Shown here one piece after another: positions 6,428-9,141 of a stretch of DNA of 9,141 nucleotides (positions are counted from its first letter, which is position 1; each line of letters opens with the position of its first letter). The DNA is from an uncultured Victivallaceae bacterium (GTDB lineage Bacteria; Verrucomicrobiota; Lentisphaeria; Victivallales; Victivallaceae): NCBI GenBank assembly GCA_934663655.1, contig CAKUKT010000088.1, forward strand, positions 1 to 9,141. Reading direction: 5' to 3'. The notes beneath the pieces were generated by a model. That model was not told where the DNA came from. It did no database searches and was given only the letters and a program-made list of their open reading frames with translations. The position numbers were made by a program, and so were the translations under genes.

Positions 6428-8191
6428 ATGCACGATGAAGATCAAAACATGCAGCCGTCGCGTCGGGCGGAAGTTTTTTTCTGGTTCTTTGCGGTTCTGA
6501 CGTTGTTTCTGTGCCTCGGGCATAATGCGCTGCACGGTTCGGAGAGCCGCTGGGGGGAGATCGTGCGCGAGATGATCGTGACCGGCGATTATCTGCACCC
6601 GGCGACCAACTGGGAAATCTATTTCGACAAACCGCAACTCAGTTATTGGTTCATCATTCCATTCGCGTTGTTGATGGGGCTGGATGAGTTGACGTTGCGG
6701 ATACCGAGCGCGCTGGCCGCCCTGGTGGCGCTCTATGCGACGATATCGCTGGGGAAACGGCTCTTCGATCGGAGAACCGCATTGCTGGCGGGATGGATTC
6801 TGCTGACTTCGCTGGGATTCCTCTACTGGGGAAGGGCGGCGGCGGCCGACATGGCCAACTGCGCTGCGATTGTGTGGGCGGTCGCACTCTTTTATCGGGT
6901 GGAGCCGAAAGCGAATTTCTGGGGATATCTCGGCTTTTTCATGATCGCCTTTGTCGGTGCTCTGGCCAAGGGGTTGCCGGCGGCGGTAGTGCCGATGGTG
7001 ATGGTGTTTCCGCATCTGGTGGCGGAGAAGCGCTGGAGGAAACATCTCAACGTCGCGAGTATTTCGGCGGCGATTATTTCCGCTTGTGTCTATTTTCTGC
7101 CTTTCTATGTGGCGGCGGTGGTGCCGCCGGCGGATGATTTCTCGATGCCGGCCCGGGAGCTGAGCGCGCTGGAACTGGTATGGCGGGAGAATATTATCCG
7201 GGTGTTCGCCGCTTTTGACCACAAGGATCCTTTTTACAGCTATCTTTACAACCTGCCGCGGATAATGCTGCCCTGGGCGCCGTTGCTGGTGGTGGCGATT
7301 GCCGGTCTGGTGATGAACTGGAAACGGCTGTCGTCGGGAGCGCGGGAACTGATGCTGGGGTCGTTGCTGGTCCTGGTGATGTTCACCTGTTCCGAGTCGC
7401 GCCGCTGGTACTATGTGTTGCCGCTGGCGCCGTTTGTGGCGCTGATCGGCGCCTCATCACTGGCCGGGCTCGGCGGCAACGACAAGTGGAATCGGATTGC
7501 GGTGACGGTGATGCGTTATGCGGTACTGGTGGCCAGCGCCCTCGGGGTGGCGGTGTTGATCAGTGTGCCGTTGTGGGGGCGGCTGTTGAGGATCGAACCG
7601 CCGCTGCTGCTGGCGGTGGCGTTGCCGGTTGCGGGGGTGCTGACGTTGGTGGTGGTGATTGCCGACTCGCGTCCGGACAACCTGATCGAACGTCTGGTTG
7701 GATTGCCGCGCCATCTGGCTTCGATGATTCTCGGCGGATCGCTGATGACGGCGGCGATGTTGAGCTGCGCTCTGCCTTCATTCACCAAGTACCGGACGGA
7801 GAAGCCGTTTCTGACCGATCTGAAACCGCATCTTGCGGGAATTGAGGCCGGAAGGTTGTGTTTCATCGGCACCGGTTACAATACTGATGCGCTGTTCTAC
7901 CTGGAGCCGAATGGTGCGACGGTGGAGATCGGGCGCAAGAAGTTGCGTGGTGAGCGGCGGCTGAGGCGTTTTGTGAAGGCGAATGCCGGTCACCGGGTGG
8001 CGTTGCTTGCGCACACCCGGCCGGGGGAATTTTCCCAGATGTTGCGCAATGTTTTTCCGGATGGAGAAATTGATCCGGATGCGCCGGATTTCAAGGAGGT
8101 CATGCATGAATTTTCCGATCCGGACAAACGGGCCTGGCAGGTGTGGATAGTGAATCTTTCGGAAGATAAAATCAACATTCCCATGAGGTGA
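6428..8191 (+). CDS. arnT: ArnT-like GT-C glycosyltransferase (lipid A aminoarabinose transferase)
   Basis: This is a polytopic membrane GT-C enzyme of the ArnT/protein mannosyltransferase group (GT83-like). ArnT moves L-Ara4N from undecaprenyl phosphate to lipid A phosphates on the periplasmic side of the inner membrane. The 587-residue product (E. coli about 550) has a first membrane helix at about 15-33. A periplasmic loop follows with [12 protein letters not shown] (38-49), GDYLHP and [10 protein letters not shown] (65-74), which parallel the E. coli DETRYAEISREM, GDWIVP and YFEKP blocks. Many more hydrophobic helices lie between about 75 and 450, including the [14 protein letters not shown] segment typical of the family, and a soluble C-terminal domain occupies about 460-587. 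The leading aspartate of the DE motif is serine here. ATG 6428 was preferred because GGTGA precedes it by five bases; GTG 6419 overlapping the arnB stop and ATG 6449 are alternatives. The acceptor is inferred from the arnB/arnC neighbours; a related lipid-linked sugar transferase role is possible. Confidence 0.82.
   Translation: MHDEDQNMQPSRRAEVFFWFFAVLTLFLCLGHNALHGSESRWGEIVREMIVTGDYLHPATNWEIYFDKPQLSYWFIIPFALLMGLDELTLRIPSALAALVALYATISLGKRLFDRRTALLAGWILLTSLGFLYWGRAAAADMANCAAIVWAVALFYRVEPKANFWGYLGFFMIAFVGALAKGLPAAVVPMVMVFPHLVAEKRWRKHLNVASISAAIISACVYFLPFYVAAVVPPADDFSMPARELSALELVWRENIIRVFAAFDHKDPFYSYLYNLPRIMLPWAPLLVVAIAGLVMNWKRLSSGARELMLGSLLVLVMFTCSESRRWYYVLPLAPFVALIGASSLAGLGGNDKWNRIAVTVMRYAVLVASALGVAVLISVPLWGRLLRIEPPLLLAVALPVAGVLTLVVVIADSRPDNLIERLVGLPRHLASMILGGSLMTAAMLSCALPSFTKYRTEKPFLTDLKPHLAGIEAGRLCFIGTGYNTDALFYLEPNGATVEIGRKKLRGERRLRRFVKANAGHRVALLAHTRPGEFSQMLRNVFPDGEIDPDAPDFKEVMHEFSDPDKRAWQVWIVNLSEDKINIPMR
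8185..8190 (+). promoter_or_regulatory. Ribosome binding site deciding the arnC TTG start
   Basis: GAGGTG lies within the final codons of arnT, overlaps its TGA stop (8189-8191) and sits five bases before TTG 8196. It is the best-placed Shine-Dalgarno near the arnC N-terminus. No in-frame ATG occurs before the first conserved strand, so the TTG is the most likely start. Confidence 0.6.
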
Positions 8192-8195
8192 AACA

Positions 8196-9141
8196 TTGAC
8201 TGAGGATGAAATTTCTCTGGTATCGGTGGTGGTGCCGGTATACAATGAGGAGGGGTGTTTGCCGGAGTTGATCCGTCGCACTCTGGCCGCGCTGGATGAG
8301 AGCGGTCGCGGATTTGAACTTATCATGGTTGACGACGGCAGCAGTGATCGTTCGGCGGAGATTATTCGGGAGGCGGCGGCGCGGCGGCCCGGCGAGGTTG
8401 TCGGCTGCATACTGAACCGCAACTACGGTCAGCATTCGGCGATTATGGCGGGTTTTTCACTGGTGCGTGGGGATCTGGTGATCACAATCGATGCGGATCT
8501 GCAGAATCCTCCGGAGGAAATTCCCCGATTGATTGCGAAGGCCGAGGAGGGGTTCGACGTGGTGGGCACGGTGCGTCAGAATCGTCAGGACACGATGTTC
8601 CGTCGTTATGCCTCCAAGGTGGTCAATCATTTCGCACGGCTGGCCACGGGGGTGCGGATGAACGACTACGGCTGCATGCTGCGGGCCTACCGCCGCAAGG
8701 TGGTCGACGCCATGCTGCAATGCCATGAGCGCAGTACATTTATTCCGGTGCTGGGCAACAGTTTTGCGCGCACGGCCTGTGAGATCCCGGTGGCGCATGC
8801 GGAGCGTTCGGTCGGGGAATCGAAATATTCGTTATGGAAGCTGATCAATCTTCAGTTCAATCTGCTGACCTGCATGACGACGTTGCCGTTGCGGATGCTG
8901 ACCTATTTCGGTTTGCTCGCCGGATTTACCGGTTTTGTGCTGGGGCTTTACATTATTGCGCGCCGTTTTATTGATCCGGACGGGAATGAGTGGGCCAATG
9001 GAGGAGTTTTCACGCTTTTCGCGGTGAGTTTCTTTTTTACCGGCATCCAGATGGTCGGCATCGGGGTGATCGGGGAGTATATCGGCCGGATTTACACCGA
9101 TGTGCGGGCGCGGCCGCGGTACTTCGTCGAGGAGATCGTCG
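8196..9141 (+). CDS. arnC: Undecaprenyl-phosphate 4-deoxy-4-formamido-L-arabinose transferase ArnC (3' end cut)
   Basis: ArnC is a GT2-family enzyme of the inner membrane. It transfers formylated L-Ara4N from UDP to undecaprenyl phosphate. The visible 315 codons reach nearly the whole E. coli length (about 322), so only a few C-terminal residues are lost at the window edge. The GT-A domain shows [11 protein letters not shown] (9-19), VDDGSSD (45-51), [15 protein letters not shown] (73-87), the metal-binding D-x-D in [10 protein letters not shown] (99-108), [10 protein letters not shown] (123-132), [11 protein letters not shown] (157-167) and CHERSTFIP (176-184). These blocks are nearly the same as in E. 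coli ArnC and distinguish it from dolichol-phosphate mannose synthase-like relatives. Two membrane helices follow at about 235-257 and 270-293, and then the [19 protein letters not shown] tail (293-311). Translation starts at TTG 8196, four bases after the arnT stop, with GAGGTG correctly spaced. Confidence 0.93.
   Translation, partial: MTEDEISLVSVVVPVYNEEGCLPELIRRTLAALDESGRGFELIMVDDGSSDRSAEIIREAAARRPGEVVGCILNRNYGQHSAIMAGFSLVRGDLVITIDADLQNPPEEIPRLIAKAEEGFDVVGTVRQNRQDTMFRRYASKVVNHFARLATGVRMNDYGCMLRAYRRKVVDAMLQCHERSTFIPVLGNSFARTACEIPVAHAERSVGESKYSLWKLINLQFNLLTCMTTLPLRMLTYFGLLAGFTGFVLGLYIIARRFIDPDGNEWANGGVFTLFAVSFFFTGIQMVGIGVIGEYIGRIYTDVRARPRYFVEEIV

Overview
The window reads as a chromosomal segment of a GC-rich Gram-negative bacterium. 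It encodes an outer-membrane assembly factor (BamA) and three enzymes of lipid A aminoarabinose modification. Housekeeping proteins (DnaB, BamA, MazG) are clearly recognisable but diverged from the Escherichia coli versions, and dnaB is not next to rpsF/rpsR/rplI. I cannot name the phylum from sequence alone; a non-proteobacterial diderm, for example of the PVC/Lentisphaerota type, is a low-confidence guess.

Layout: bases 1-562 hold no convincing gene and are dominated by two unrelated tandem arrays of almost equal period. The first is a 72-bp unit at 1-173 that is probably cut by the left window edge. The second is a 73-bp unit present four times at 287-578. The last 73-bp copy runs into dnaB and appears to supply its ribosome binding site and ATG (563). 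dnaB (563-2038) is followed by a 130-bp gap with a perfect 9-bp inverted repeat.

From 2169 to the right edge there are five tightly packed plus-strand genes: bamA, mazG, arnB, arnT and arnC. bamA/mazG share one base, mazG/arnB overlap by 8 bases, and the arnB-arnT and arnT-arnC gaps are only 5 and 4 bases. This is a probable translationally coupled operon. arnC uses a TTG start and runs off the right edge within a few codons of its expected end.

Functionally, ArnB makes UDP-L-Ara4N, ArnC loads the formylated sugar onto undecaprenyl phosphate, and ArnT transfers the deformylated sugar to lipid A at the periplasmic face. This is the classic route lowering surface negative charge and giving resistance to cationic peptides such as polymyxin. 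ArnA, ArnD and ArnE/F are not in the window and would be expected downstream. BamA inserts outer-membrane proteins, so most of the operon concerns the outer membrane; MazG is a housecleaning nucleotide pyrophosphohydrolase. No wholly new system is evident. The least explained part is the repeat region that merges with the dnaB translation start.
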